NCBI RefSeq assembly: GCF_932526225.1
Contig: NC_064045.1
Span: forward strand, 14,564,442-14,628,441
Direction: 5' to 3'
DNA from: Nematostella vectensis
Taxonomy: Eukaryota > Cnidaria > Anthozoa > Actiniaria > Edwardsiidae
DNA length: 64,000 bases
Numbering within the stretch: position 1 is the first letter of the stretch; every line of letters starts with the position of its first letter. Below are positions 47,323 through 59,400 of the stretch, in pieces. The notes under the pieces were generated by a model. It made no database searches and was not told where the DNA came from. It worked only from the letters and a program-made list of their open reading frames with translations. The position numbers and the translations under genes are program-made.

Positions 47323-48590
47323 AATAACTCCAAGCCCTGTTCGTCACACCCTACGGCGCAACGGAATGCATAGAAAGCTGTGCTGTGGGGTGTGAAGGCG
47401 GGGTGTGAGCATCCACTCTCGGGGCCAATACTGCACGCTGTAATCTGCATAACCCACTTGTGCATTTCTCGGTTCAATTCAAATCGGTAACGCAACATGG
47501 CCGGCGTGATAAGCATAAATTCAAAGGAGATTAGAGGGTTCAGTGAAAGGGAGGATATAAGAATGATACTGCGAAAGGATGGCAGATAATAAGCTAACCC
47601 TCCTTCTTTCCTTGCGATTTGATTCTAGCAATTCGAGAATTTGCAAACAACCGTTATTTCTATATAGCCTTTTAAGGCACTTAAGTGTCAAATGTGTGAC
47701 AAATACAGTTTAATCCATGTATTTAGTTGAGGATAACTCTTTATTATTGTGCACCCACAGATGTTGATGGTGGTTGCTTGTTCAACAAATTGAATTATCA
47801 TAGTAAACTAGAACTATCAGTCGTGTGTCGTGGTAACATCACAAGGCCAGTTTACAAGAGGGGATTGCTCGGATAGCAAATACCATTTGAGTGTCACGCT
47901 GTACCGTCTTTAGATTACCTATCTATAGATGACCCAAATCGCCGTTGTGTTTGTACAAGGGCGATGACCACATGCATACAGGCTCCTCGTATCCCCTTGG
48001 TAACCATATGTTAGAGTAAGCCTGGGAACCAGCTCAAGGTGAAGCAAGTAAAGTATTGACAACTGCATATGACGGGCAACTCCTGTCAAGACAGGGATCG
48101 GTAACATAACATGACCTGTACAAAGACCGACCAAGAGTAGATAGAAAATCAAAACGGCTTGAAGAACAGGGTGGTAAAGAGTATTTCCGTAATTGGCCCT
48201 AAATTAAATTTGATACTATCCGTAGGTTTTGGTGCTATTTGTAAAACGATTCTGTACTAATCATCTAATCGTAAAGGGCTCTTTAATATTTGTAAAGGGT
48301 AAGGGTTTTATTCGTTAAAAGATCGATAGTATACGTAAAGGGTTTGATAATATTCTAAAGAGGTTCGATACTATTCGTAAAGAGTTCGGTACTATTCGTA
48401 AAAAGTTTCGGTCATTTTCAAGGAGGTTGGTGATCAGGACAGTTTCCTTGTCTATTGAGAGTTCCTTTCAGTGAATTACTAATCGCGAATGGTCAGAATT
48501 GCTTTCAGGTGTAATGGGGTCGGCTCAAATATGAAGGACGGGTAGAATTACCGGAATCATTCGGAAACGGTCAGCCCCGGACCATTCCGG
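47323..48590. other. 5' flank of ANO-A
   Basis: Candidate promoter region for ANO-A. No clear TATA box is visible next to the start. Degenerate repeats of the form ATACTATTCGTAAAG occur at 48215-48410. Confidence 0.5.
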
Positions 48591-48625
48591 AATGGTCCGT
48601 AAATTACCGAGAGGTCACGGATCAC

Positions 48626-48680
48626 GCATGCCATGCTGACGAGTCCTAATAAGGACGAAACAGCTGTCCATGGTTGCCGA
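48626..48680 (+). ncRNA. Hammerhead ribozyme, copy 1
   Basis: The full conserved core is present: CTGACGA (48636-48642), stem II GTCC/GGAC with a TAATAA loop (48643-48656), and GAAA (48657-48660). A minimal stem III, AC/GT closed by AGCT, leads to the cleavage triplet GTC (48666-48668). Stem I is CCATG (48631-48635) pairing with CATGG (48669-48673), extended by GCA/TGC beyond an internal loop. Cleavage is predicted after C48668. The topology is type I. The very short stem III is typical of hammerheads in Penelope-like elements, retrozymes and animal satellite DNAs, where dimers often form the active state. Confidence 0.85.
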
Positions 48681-48976
48681 ACTGCACGGGTAATAGACTG
48701 TGCTAGCGTCCCGCCTTGGCCCGACTGGTGCCAATGTGTGTATGCTAGTGTGCTTCTAAAGTCCACATTTATGTATACATACTCGCAAGGATAGTTTGGC
48801 TATCCGACGGAGTTTTAGGCTAGCAAAGGTCGCATGCGTGATCCGCACAATTGGCATCACGCTAGCCCGGTCGCAGCTCTAGATCCCACATGGATCTGAG
48901 CTGTGGTTTAAAGCACTTCGTTCGAGTCGAAGTCGCTCTGCAGTTATTTTGCCGATGAAGTTTAACTGAGGCAAAC

Positions 48977-49035
48977 CGGCTATGCCATGCTGACGAGTCC
49001 TAATAAGGACGAAACAGCTGTCCATGGTTGCCGAA
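48977..49035 (+). ncRNA. Hammerhead ribozyme, copy 2
   Basis: The same core as copy 1 lies 354 bp downstream: CTGACGA at 48990, stem II GTCC/GGAC, GAAA at 49011, GTC ending at 49022. Stem I is CCATG/CATGG, then an internal loop, then CGGC (48977-48980) with GCCG (49030-49033), so the outer stem differs from copy 1 yet still pairs. Cleavage is predicted after C49022. Confidence 0.87.
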
Positions 49036-49127
49036 CTGCACGGGTAAAAGACTGTGCTAGCGTCCCGTCTTGGCCCAGCTGGTGCCAATGTGTGTATGCT
49101 AGTGTGCTTCTAAAGTCCACATTTAGA

Positions 49128-51895
49128 AATTTTGGAGGGGGGGGGGGGGGGGCACGATACAGAAAACATTTAGAAAATATTGGAGGGGCACGATACAGAA
49201 AACATTTAGAAAATATTGGGGGGGGGGGCACGATACAGAAAACATTTAGAAAATATTGGGGGGGGACGATACAGAAAACATTTAGAAAATATTGGAAGGG
49301 GGGGCACGATACAGAAAACATTTAGAAAATATTGGAGGGGCACGATACAGAAAACATTTAGAAAATATTGGGGGGGGCACGATACAGAAAACATTTAGAA
49401 AATATTGGGGGGGGACGATACAGAAAACATTTAGAAAATATTGGGGGGGGGCACGATACAGAAAACATTTAGAAAATATTGGGGGGGGGGGGGCACGATA
49501 CAGAAAACATTTAGAAAATATTGGAGGGGGGGCACGATACAGAAAACATTTAGAAAATATTGGGGGGGGGCACGATACAGAAAACATTTAGAAAATATTG
49601 GGGGGGGGGACGATACAGAAAACATTTAGAAAATATTGGGGGGGGCACGATACAGAAAACATTTAGAAAATATTGGAGGGGCACGATACAGAAAACATTT
49701 AGAAAATATTGGAGGGGGGGGGGCACGATACAGAAAACATTTAGAAAATATTGGAGGGGCACGATACAGAAAACATTTAGAAAATATTGGGGGGGCACGA
49801 TACAGAAACATTTAGAAAATATTGAAGGGGCACGATACAGAAAACATTTAGAAAATATTGGAGGGGGGGGGGCACGATACAGAAAACATTTAGAAAATAT
49901 TGGGGGGGGGACGATACAGAAAACATTTAGAAAATATTGGGGGGGGCACGATACAGAAAACATTTAGAAAATATTGGAGGGGCACGATACAGAAAACATT
50001 TAGAAAATATTGGAGGGGGGGGGGCACGATACAGAAAACATTTAGAAAATATTGAAGGGGCACGATACAGAAAACATTTAGAAAATATTGGGGGGGCACG
50101 ATACAGAAACATTTAGAAAATATTGGAGGGGCACGATACAGAAAACATTTAGAAAATATTGGGGGGGGGCACGATACAGAAAACATTTAGAAAATATTGG
50201 GGGGGGGACGATACAGAAAACATTTAGAAAATATTGGGGGGGGCACGATACAGAAAACATTTAGAAAATATTGGGGGGGGGGGCACGATACAGAAAACAT
50301 TTAGAAAAGATTAGGGGGGGGGACGATACAGAAAACATTTAGAAAATATTGGGGGGGGGGGCACGATACAGAAAACATTTAGAAAATATTTGGGGGGGGG
50401 GGGGCACGATACAGAAAACATTTAAAAAATATTGAAGGGGCACGATACAGAAAACATTTAGAAAATATTGGGGGGGGGGGGCACGATACAGAAAACATTT
50501 AGAAAATATTGGGGGGGCACGATACAGAAAACATTTAGAAAATATTGGGGGGGGGCACGATACAGAAAACATTTTGAAAACATTGGAGGGGCACAATACA
50601 GAAAACATTTAGAAAATATTGGAGGGGCACGATATAGAAAACATTTAGAAAAGATTAGGGGGGGCACGATACAGAAAACATTTAGAAAACATTGGAGGGG
50701 CACGATACAGAAAACATTTAGAAAATATTGGAGGGGCACAATACAGAAAACATTTAGAAAGGTTAGGGGGGGCACGATGCAGAAAACATTTAGAAAATAT
50801 TGGAGGGGCACGATACAGAAAACATTTAGAAAAGATTAGGGGGGGCACGATACAGAAAACATTTAGAAAACATTGGAGGGGCACGATACAGAAAACATTT
50901 AGAAAATATTGGAGGGGCACGATACAGAAAACATTTAGAAAAGATTAGGGGGGGGCACGATACAGAAAACATTTAGAAAACATTGGAGGGGAACGATACA
51001 GAAAACGTTTAGAAAATATTGGAGGGGCACAATACAGAAAACATTTAGAAAAGATTAGGGGGGGGCACGATACAGAAAACATTTAGAAAATATTGGAGGG
51101 GCAAGATACAGAAAACATTTAGAAAAGATTAGGGGAGGGCACGATACAGAAAACATTTAGAAAAGATTAGGGGGGGGCACAATACAGAAAACATTTAGAA
51201 AAGATTAGGGGGGGGCACGATACAGAAAACATTTAGAAAATATTGGAGGGGCACGATATAGAAAACATTTAGAAAAGATTAGGGGGGGCACGATACAGAA
51301 AACATTTAGAAAACATTGGAGGGGCACGATACAGAAAACATTTAGAAAATATTGGAGGGGCACAATACAGAAAACATTTAGAAAGGTTAGGGGGGGCACG
51401 ATGCAGAAAACATTTAGAAAATATTGGAGGGGCACGATACAGAAAACATTTAGAAAAGATTAGGGGGGGCACGATACAGAAAACATTTAGAAAACATTGG
51501 AGGGGCACGATACAGAAAACATTTAGAAAATATTGGAGGGGCACGATACAGAAAACATTTAGAAAAGATTAGGGGGGGGCACGATACAGAAAACATTTAG
51601 AAAACATTGGAGGGGAACGATACAGAAAACGTTTAGAAAATATTGGAGGGGCACAATACAGAAAACATTTAGAAAAGATTAGGGGGGGGCACGATACAGA
51701 AAACATTTAGAAAATATTGGAGGGGCAAGATACAGAAAACATTTAGAAAAGATTAGGGGAGGGCACGATACAGAAAACATTTAGAAAAGATTAGGGGGGG
51801 GCACAATACAGAAAACATTTAGAAAAGATTAGGGGGGGGCACGATACAGAAAACATTTAGAAAAGATAAGGGGGGAACGGGCCCCAGTGCCCCAC
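49128..51895. repeat. 37-bp G-rich satellite grown from a MITE interior
   Basis: About 75 copies of CACGATACAGAAAACATTTA plus GAAAATATTGGA and a G-run of 4 to 17. The same sequence occurs once inside the MITEs at 44085 and 60612, which suggests the source. The array ends in MITE terminal sequence (GGGCCCCAGTGCCCC then TGCTACGGCTCTG, 51879-51911). Variant units at 50757 and 51380 show a block duplication of about 623 bp. Long open frames on both strands are artefacts. Confidence 0.92.
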
Positions 51896-51939
51896 CCCTG
51901 CTACGGCTCTGTACGTGAAATCGTAACCTTTAGTGTATC

Positions 51940-52815
51940 TTACAGAAAACATTTAGAAAATATTGGGGGGGGCACGATACAGAAAACATTTAGAAAATAT
52001 TGGAGGGGCACGATACAGAAAACATTTTGAAAATATTGGGGGGGGGGCACGATACAGAAAACATTTAGAAAACATTGGAGGGGCACAATACAGAAAACAT
52101 TTAGAAAATATTGGAGGGGCACGATACAGAAAACATTTAGAAAAGATTAGGGGGGGGGCACGATACAGAAAACATTTAGAAAACATTGGAGGGGCACGAT
52201 ACAGAAAACATTTAGAAAATATTGGAGGGGCACAATACAGAAAACATTTAGAAAAGATTAGGGGGGGGCACGATTCACAAAACATTTAGAAAATATTGGA
52301 GGGGCACGATACAGAAAACATTTAGAAAAGATTAGGGGGGGGGCACGGTACAGAAAACATTTAGAAAACATTGGAGGGGCACAATACAGAAAACATTTAG
52401 AAAATATTGGAGGGGCACAATACAGAAAACATTTAGAAAAGATTAGGGGGGGCACGATACAGAAAACATTCAGAAAATATTGGAGGGGCACAATACAGAA
52501 AACATTTAGAAAATATTGGAGGGGCACAATACAGAAAACATTTAGAAATGATTAGGGGGGGGCACGATACAGAAAACATTTAGAAAATATTGGAGGGGCA
52601 AGATACAGAAAACATTTAGAAAAGATTAGGGGGGGCACGATACAGAAAACATTCAGAAAATATTGGAGGGGCACAATACAGAAAACATTTAGAAAAGATT
52701 AGGGGGGGCACGATACAGAAAACATTTAGAAAAGATAAGGGGGGAACGGGCCCCAGTGCCCCACCCCTGCTACGGCTCTGTACGTAACAATCGTAACCTT
52801 TAGTGTATCTTTAGT
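51940..52815. repeat. 37-bp satellite, duplicated second block
   Basis: About 22 more copies of the 37-bp unit, again ending in the MITE terminus and the same flank (TCGTAACCTTTAGTGTATCT) that closes the first block. The block plus flank was therefore duplicated as one piece. Confidence 0.9.
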
Positions 52816-53300
52816 GATTGGGCAATGGTGCTTTTATTCGAACAAACCGTTGAACGGTTGAAAGCATGGGGAGAGTTTAAAACACGACTTTAATTCGTAT
52901 TTGATATTACAAAAATATAAAGTAAACTAGTAGCTAAAATTGCATTTATAGTCTAAAATGTCTAAAACAACAGACCACCAGGCTTTATGTCTTTCTTTGG
53001 AGTAAATATTTACAAGTAACGAACGATACGAGCACGACCAATTGCCCAACTGCCTTAAGCTATTCGAGCATATGCCGAGTGCTTACGATACAAGTACGTT
53101 ATTCATCTGTTTATTCGGTGTTCAAATCATTGTTCTTTGAATGGAAACAGTGTATGAGAAAATGTTAATGTTGCGTGGTGGGTAAAACTCAAAGTGTCCC
53201 TTCATATAACTTAATTGTGGTCTGCTGTTCTTCGTTTCTACAGAGGCGTGGAAATGAGCTCAAATATGTCAATGTCGACAGCTCTCGGGTCGAAGGGTCC
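52816..53300. other. Intergenic DNA 3' of ANO-B
   Basis: AT-rich unique sequence between the satellite and the end of ANO-B, with no gene recognised. Confidence 0.55.
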
Positions 53301-53309
53301 TACAGCCTC

Positions 53310-53460
53310 CCTACAGCATTTTGCTCTTGTCCCTGGCTTGGAGTATATTAGATGCTTGGCTAAGTACTGCTATCTCCAGTTCTCAAAGCATCTCGCTCTT
53401 GTCATAGTTATCCGTGAGTGCTGGCTTGGAGTATATCAGCTGCTTGGCTAAGTACTGCTC
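53310..53460 (-). repeat. Tandem duplication around the ANO-B stop codon
   Basis: The last coding bases of ANO-B (53386-53460; + strand GCTTGGCTAAGTACTGCT and GCATCTCGCTCTTGTC) are partly repeated just past the stop at 53318-53372. The copies have diverged by several substitutions. Confidence 0.7.
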
Positions 53461-56400
53461 TCTTTTGATCTTCAGGTCTAGTGTCTTTGTCCTGTCCGGA
53501 ATCAACCACGCGAGGAACTGCGTAAACGCGTACACGGTGTATTGGAACACAAACACGAAAGCGAGGCGGCCTGCGATCACGTGCCAGTACTGCTTGTTGA
53601 ACTTGAAGGGCGCCGTGTTGGAGTGATAACCGGGATACCTATGGACACAAGACAAATCAAGTTATTATTGCAAAATAGGCCTTTCCAAAAAATATGCAAC
53701 TTATATAGTAAATTATGTAGATCATGTAGATTTTACACTAGGTACTTCTAACTATAATAGTTTTGAGGAATAAATCATTATTCCTCCCAGAGTAGGAAAA
53801 AGCGGCTGACTTTCCGCACAATAATAAGGCAATATAAAGTTTAAAGAGAATGCGTGAAAATTAATTCAGCCCGAAAATCCTGCAAATGACATTGCATGCT
53901 TATTTTCTGGTTGACAGGGTGTAGAGAATTCGTTAGAGGATCATTTCTTCCTACAATCACCCGAGATCTCAATTCTTATTACCCAAAACATTAGCCAGAT
54001 TTATGAGAAACATAAAATTGATCACGTTAAGAGGCTTATCATACCTGCATGTTGTGACGGTATAGTTGATACTCTGAAGTGGGTTTTCAGGCTCAGTACC
54101 AGGTTCCAAGTACGCCACCTCGAACACAGCCAGACTATTATTAAGGTATCCCTCCAGGCTCCCTCCGCTATCTCTATCCGGGGCATACTTGAGCCTATAC
54201 AAGAGCCTGGGTACGAAGTCTGACGTAAAAGACAATACGAATGCATTGACGAGAACCGACAGCTTTGTCAGACCCTCAAGAATTCGTGACCAGGCTCCGA
54301 TATCCTCAGCGCGGGCGGCATCAGGTCGGCGGAACTGGCGGACGAAGTTGATGGCATCGACCCGGATCTCCACGATCGAGTTGAGCAGAGAGAAGAGTGG
54401 GGCGAGCGGAAAGGCGGCAACGAACATCGTCACGAAGCCATACTGAAGTACTGAAACGAAATGATAGTGTTTAGGATCTGAAGTCTTAGATGTGTGTGGG
54501 AATAGCAACAAGATTTTTAAGTTTCTATTGATATGTCGAAGGTTTAATGCTCTAAATGCGAAACAAAGGCGCGTTCAAAATAACCCTAAAAACAACTAGG
54601 ATGTGATCTCGGCGCATACACAGGGAGTGCAAGGGAACCATCCCCCCCCTGCGGCCGTCAAAAGTGCTCAATCTCTTATCGAAGGACTGTCAAATACTAT
54701 CCTTTCACCTTATGATATATGTGACTGAGCACCCCCCCCCTTCAGCCAATCCTGGGTACGTGACCCTAGAGTTTGTGTCATTACTTTTTTGTAAAGGAAA
54801 AAGAGGGTAAAAGAGAAATGGGAATAAAATGCAGGAACAGCGATGATAAAAAGAGTGTGTGGAGAAATTGGAGCACGATGCTGAACAAAAATTGAGTCTC
54901 AGTTCTTACCAACTTCGAGGTATTCCCAGAACATATTGTGTTCACCAAGAGAGTTCAGATCAAAATCCTGTTGATACTGAGGTAGCTGTTTGTCTTTGGG
55001 CTCCTTGCGACGCTTCATCCATTCCATTAACGCCCTACAAACAAGACAATCACCATTTTAAAATTGCATTTAGTCAAAAGTGTAATGAAATCCGTTTTAA
55101 TGTGAAATGTGAACCCGTCCTTACGTGTAATGTGAGTCCGTTGTTACGTGTAATGTGTGTCCGTTTCACTTGTATTGTTAGTAAGTTCTTACGTGTAACG
55201 GGGTCCGTTGTTACGTGTAATGTGGGTCCGTTGTTACGTGTAAGGTGGGTCCGTTGTTACGTGTAATGTGGGTCCGTTGTTACGTGTAATGTGGGTCCGT
55301 TGTTACGTGTAATGTGGGTCCGTTGTTACGTGTAATGTGGGTCCGTTGTTACGTGTAATGAGGGTCCGTTGTTACGTTTAATGAGGGTCCGTTGTTACGT
55401 GTAATGTTAGTAAGTCCTATCGCGTCATGTTAGCCCGTCTTCACGTGATAAATCAGTACTTACGGTATGGCGATCTCGGTGATGTTTCCAATGATCTGCT
55501 GCCCCACCATGATAATGATGAGCTGAATGCACAGCTCCAGGAAGCAGCCCTGCTCGCTACATCCGTCCAGTCGGTACTTGCCGGCGATTCGCTTGTACCT
55601 GCCTGGTGTACCGATAACCAGTCCGGACTTGAAGAAAGCGATGTAGAAAATGGACGCGTACGTGTTCACGAACTGCGAAATGAGTAGTTTCATAAGTGGT
55701 ATACACTGATAGTCGTAGGCCCGAATATCCCCCGAGATGTCACGAGTGTCTCTCGACCTTGTCCCGAATATCTCCTAAGTTATGCCGAATGCCTCTCGAC
55801 TTAATCCCAATTATCTCCCGAGTTGTATCGACTGTCTCTCGACCTTGTCTCGATTATCTTCTAAGTTATGCCGAGAGCCTCTCTACTTAATCCCGGATAT
55901 CTCCCGAGTTGTATCGAGTGTCTCTCGACCTTATCTCCAATATCTCCCGATTAATGCCGAGTGCATCCAAACTTAATCCCGAATATCTCCCGAGTTATGC
56001 CGAGTGCCTCTCGCTTACCTGGAATAAGTACATCTTATATGTAAAGCTGTCTTCATAGTCCGTCCTTGTCCTCGGATTCTCCCAGTTCGTCAGCTTCACC
56101 GCGAGCCACGAATAAACAAACTTCAGGATGTTGATGCAGATCAAATTGATGATGGCAGCGGTTATGGAGGTGACAGTACGCGCGCGCATACGGATGGTAA
56201 GAATCTCGCTACCACTGAGCGAGGCGAAGACCGCGGCTCGGTAGATGACGACACCGACTACAGCGGCGATGACGAGGAGACACATCATGACAATGATGCT
56301 CCCCGTGGTGCCGTAACGCTGATACAGGGTGCGCTTAGGGACGTAAGGCTCCTGCAAACCTGAAACGGGATTTGGAAACCGGTCAAACTGGTTATGCAAA

Positions 56401-59400
56401 CAGGGTGCGCTTAGGGGCATAAGGCTCCTGCAAACCTGAAACGGGATTTGAAAACCGGTCAAACTAGTTATGCGAACAAGGTGCTCTTAGTGACTAAAGG
56501 ACCCTGCAACGAAATTTGGAAACCGGTCAAACCAATTATGCGAGCAGGGTGCGCTTACTAATGGAAGGCCGCTGCAAATCTAAAACAAAATTTGGAAACC
56601 GGATATTCAAACAGGGCTTGCAAGGGGCCTGAGACAATAACTGAGAAAAGGAATCAGTTCAAACCGGTTATACAAATGTGTGCAAAAAGAAAGAGTCAGC
56701 ACTTAGGAGAGGCTTGCTAGTCGAACCAACCTTAGAAAAATATTAGATTTAAACACGACCTTCCGGCTCGAAGTCCTTATCCATTTGAGAAAACAAAGGA
56801 ATAGAGCCAGGTTTTTCAACCTCTCTAAAAGATTATCTGACCTGACCCGGATTAAACCCGGGTCCCCTGGCTTGAGTGGCAAGGCCCGTGTCACTGAGCC
56901 ATCGCGCCACGTAGGAATGCAGGCACTCTAAGATATGATTAAAAAGCCCTCACCTGTGACAGGGTTCTTCTTGAGTCTCGGCGCGGTCGCCGCGAACTCA
57001 GGTCTGATAGTTTCTTCTTCCTCAAAGTCTGAAACGTGCCATTTGTTGGCAAGAGACGCCTGGCGACGTTTCCACAGTTCAAGGAACAGCGTAGCCCAGA
57101 TTGAACTAACGACAGCAAGCGCCACTAGAGAGAGGAATGGGAAAATTTGAGTCTCTGTTAACTGACATTTTGTTATTCTAGCTAAGGGCAAAGTTTAAGA
57201 AAGCACCAATTGCATCACTTTTGATGCATCAAGATATTATCATGGTAATGATGATGATGATGGTGGTGGTGATGATGATGTAGATGATGATGAAGATGAC
57301 GATGAAGCTGTGATGATGGTGGTGGCGATCAAAATGATGGTGATGGTGACGGTGATTAACAATAACAAAAAAAAGAAAAATGTTGTCGGTTGCCGCCAGA
57401 CTTAAGAATAATAATAATAAAAATTTAGTCTACCCCTACCCGTGAGGCTGTTGTCGAAGAAGTGCGTGACATACGCGTATGCACACGTGGTCTTGGCCAA
57501 GTCCCAATAGGAGCACTGCTTGTCACACAACGGGCACATGATCCACCTGCCTTCGTTTTTCGAGTCGCACACGTCACGTACTGGCGGACTCATCGTGGCG
57601 TCCACGATACCGTATATGAAGACGACGAGACCCGCGATGGCAAGGGGGACCAGCATTCCCGTGTAGAACCCAAGCCACGCAAAATACAGGCCGATCTGGG
57701 GGGGAGAAGGGATCGGTTAGGGGTTTAGCATGTATAGGACCCAGGCCACGCGAAATACAGGCCGATCTGGGGGGAGAAGGGAGGGGTTAGGGGTAAAGCA
57801 TGTATAGGACCCAGGCCACGCGAAATACAGGCCGATCTGGGGGGAGAAGGGAGGGGTTAGGGGAACAGCATGTATAGGACCCAAGCAACTAGAAATACAG
57901 ACCGATCTGGGAGTGATGACCGAAAATAAACAATTTAAAAACGATAACTATTATATGCCGTATAGAGAGAGGAAAACGGGACCTCTCGAAAACAACGACG
58001 AGATGCAGAAAAGGAATCTGTGAAATATTTCCCTAGCAGTGTTGGGCTTACCTCTGTCCCGAAGTAACTCTTAATGGCGTCGTACGGCTGATACTTGAAG
58101 CAGCGACCGAAACTGGCCCAGTCCCTTCTGAGTCTTTGCCGGTCGTTAGAGATGGTCTCTCCTTCCTTGACCTCGTCATCTCCGTCATGCAGAGGGTAAT
58201 TACCGATATACGCACCTAGTGGACAATGGCATAGAGTAAAATAATTCAAGGCATTTTATGAAGGAATATTCCCTTAATGAAGCAGGTACCTTCATACAAC
58301 AGCTGTTTGAGGCCCAAGCCTTTCGGGCCCTCCGCGAACCTGGTAGCGTACACAAGCCGCTGAATGACAAGGTGTCTGTCGGTTGTCGAGAACATCTTAT
58401 GCTGCTCACGCGCGAAGTGGAACTTCGCCAAATTCTTCATAGTGAAAGTTGCCATGAAATAGCTAGGCTTTTCCTCAGGGATCGCGGGCTCTTTTATGGC
58501 CATCGGATCCATTGCGCGCATGCTTTCAACGCGATCTCGGCCCAGTTTTTTCTCCATCCAAGTCATGCAGTCGATGTCGTTCTCTTGAAGAGCGGTTTTA
58601 AGATTCATTTCTTCCGCCATGTGTGCCAGAACCAGCCATGGAACGTGAAGTTTGACAAAATGGCGAGTCCGTTTGTTATCCTGGAGAAGAAAAATATCGG
58701 AATGAATAAAAAAACAACGTTTTGTTAATAATTAAATTAAGTTTATATTATGTAGCAGTGTTAGTAGTTGAAACACACCAATTGCATACACATCTAGTTT
58801 TAAAATACACGAAAAAAAAGAACAACACGTGAAAAGAACAAGGCGAGTTGGCCTTACGGGTCAACCATTATACCCTGGGTGAAGTGGTGGACTTTTTTTG
58901 TTGAACAGGATTCCTTTTTTTCACGGTAATTTGCGTGGATATTTTTTTTTTTATTTAGTGGGTATATTTTTCTTTTAACTAAACGGTGCAGAATATTTTG
59001 TCCCAAAAAGACCCCTCCTTTCCCCCCATGCACATGCACGGGACGGGGAGGGGAGGGATGGGGGGAGTAAGCATCATGTTAGACAGCCTTAGCTTATCCA
59101 AAACAGCTCTAATGTGTGTGTATTACTTTCTTCTATTTCATGATTGTTAGAACGTTATTTGGACAGTTAGATAAGCGTTAGCTTATTGGAAAAAAAAATT
59201 TAATGTGTTGTATTACCATTCTTCTATTTCATGATTTTTAGAACGTTAGTTAGATAAGACTTAAAGATAAAGATGTCATTTATGATTACTTAACGATAAA
59301 GATGTCATTTATGATAATAATTTCAAGCGTTTGCTTTGGAATAAGAAAAATATTGTCATATATAGGGGTTAATATTATAAGAACATGATTAAAATTTTAT

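Larger units (their letters stand above)
48620..49127 (+). mobile_element. Tandem hammerhead retroelement (retrozyme or PLE remnant)
   Basis: The segments 48631-48771 and 48985-49125 are nearly identical direct repeats, each starting with a hammerhead and ending AAAGTCCACATTTA, separated by about 213 bp. Cleavage at both sites would free a unit of about 354 nt. No reverse transcriptase lies beside it. This arrangement fits non-autonomous retrozymes or the tandem terminal repeats of Penelope-like elements; I cannot separate the two. Confidence 0.65.

Noticed and set aside
49128-52815. Dozens of long open frames on both strands (RYRKHLENIGG-type and YFLNVFCIVP-type)
   Set aside because: They are translations of the 37-bp satellite; changing G-run lengths shift frame from unit to unit and nothing resembles a protein family.
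56820-56917. A functional tRNA gene
   Set aside because: A- and B-box-like motifs are present but the arms are degenerate and a SINE tail follows, so a tRNA-derived SINE is more likely.
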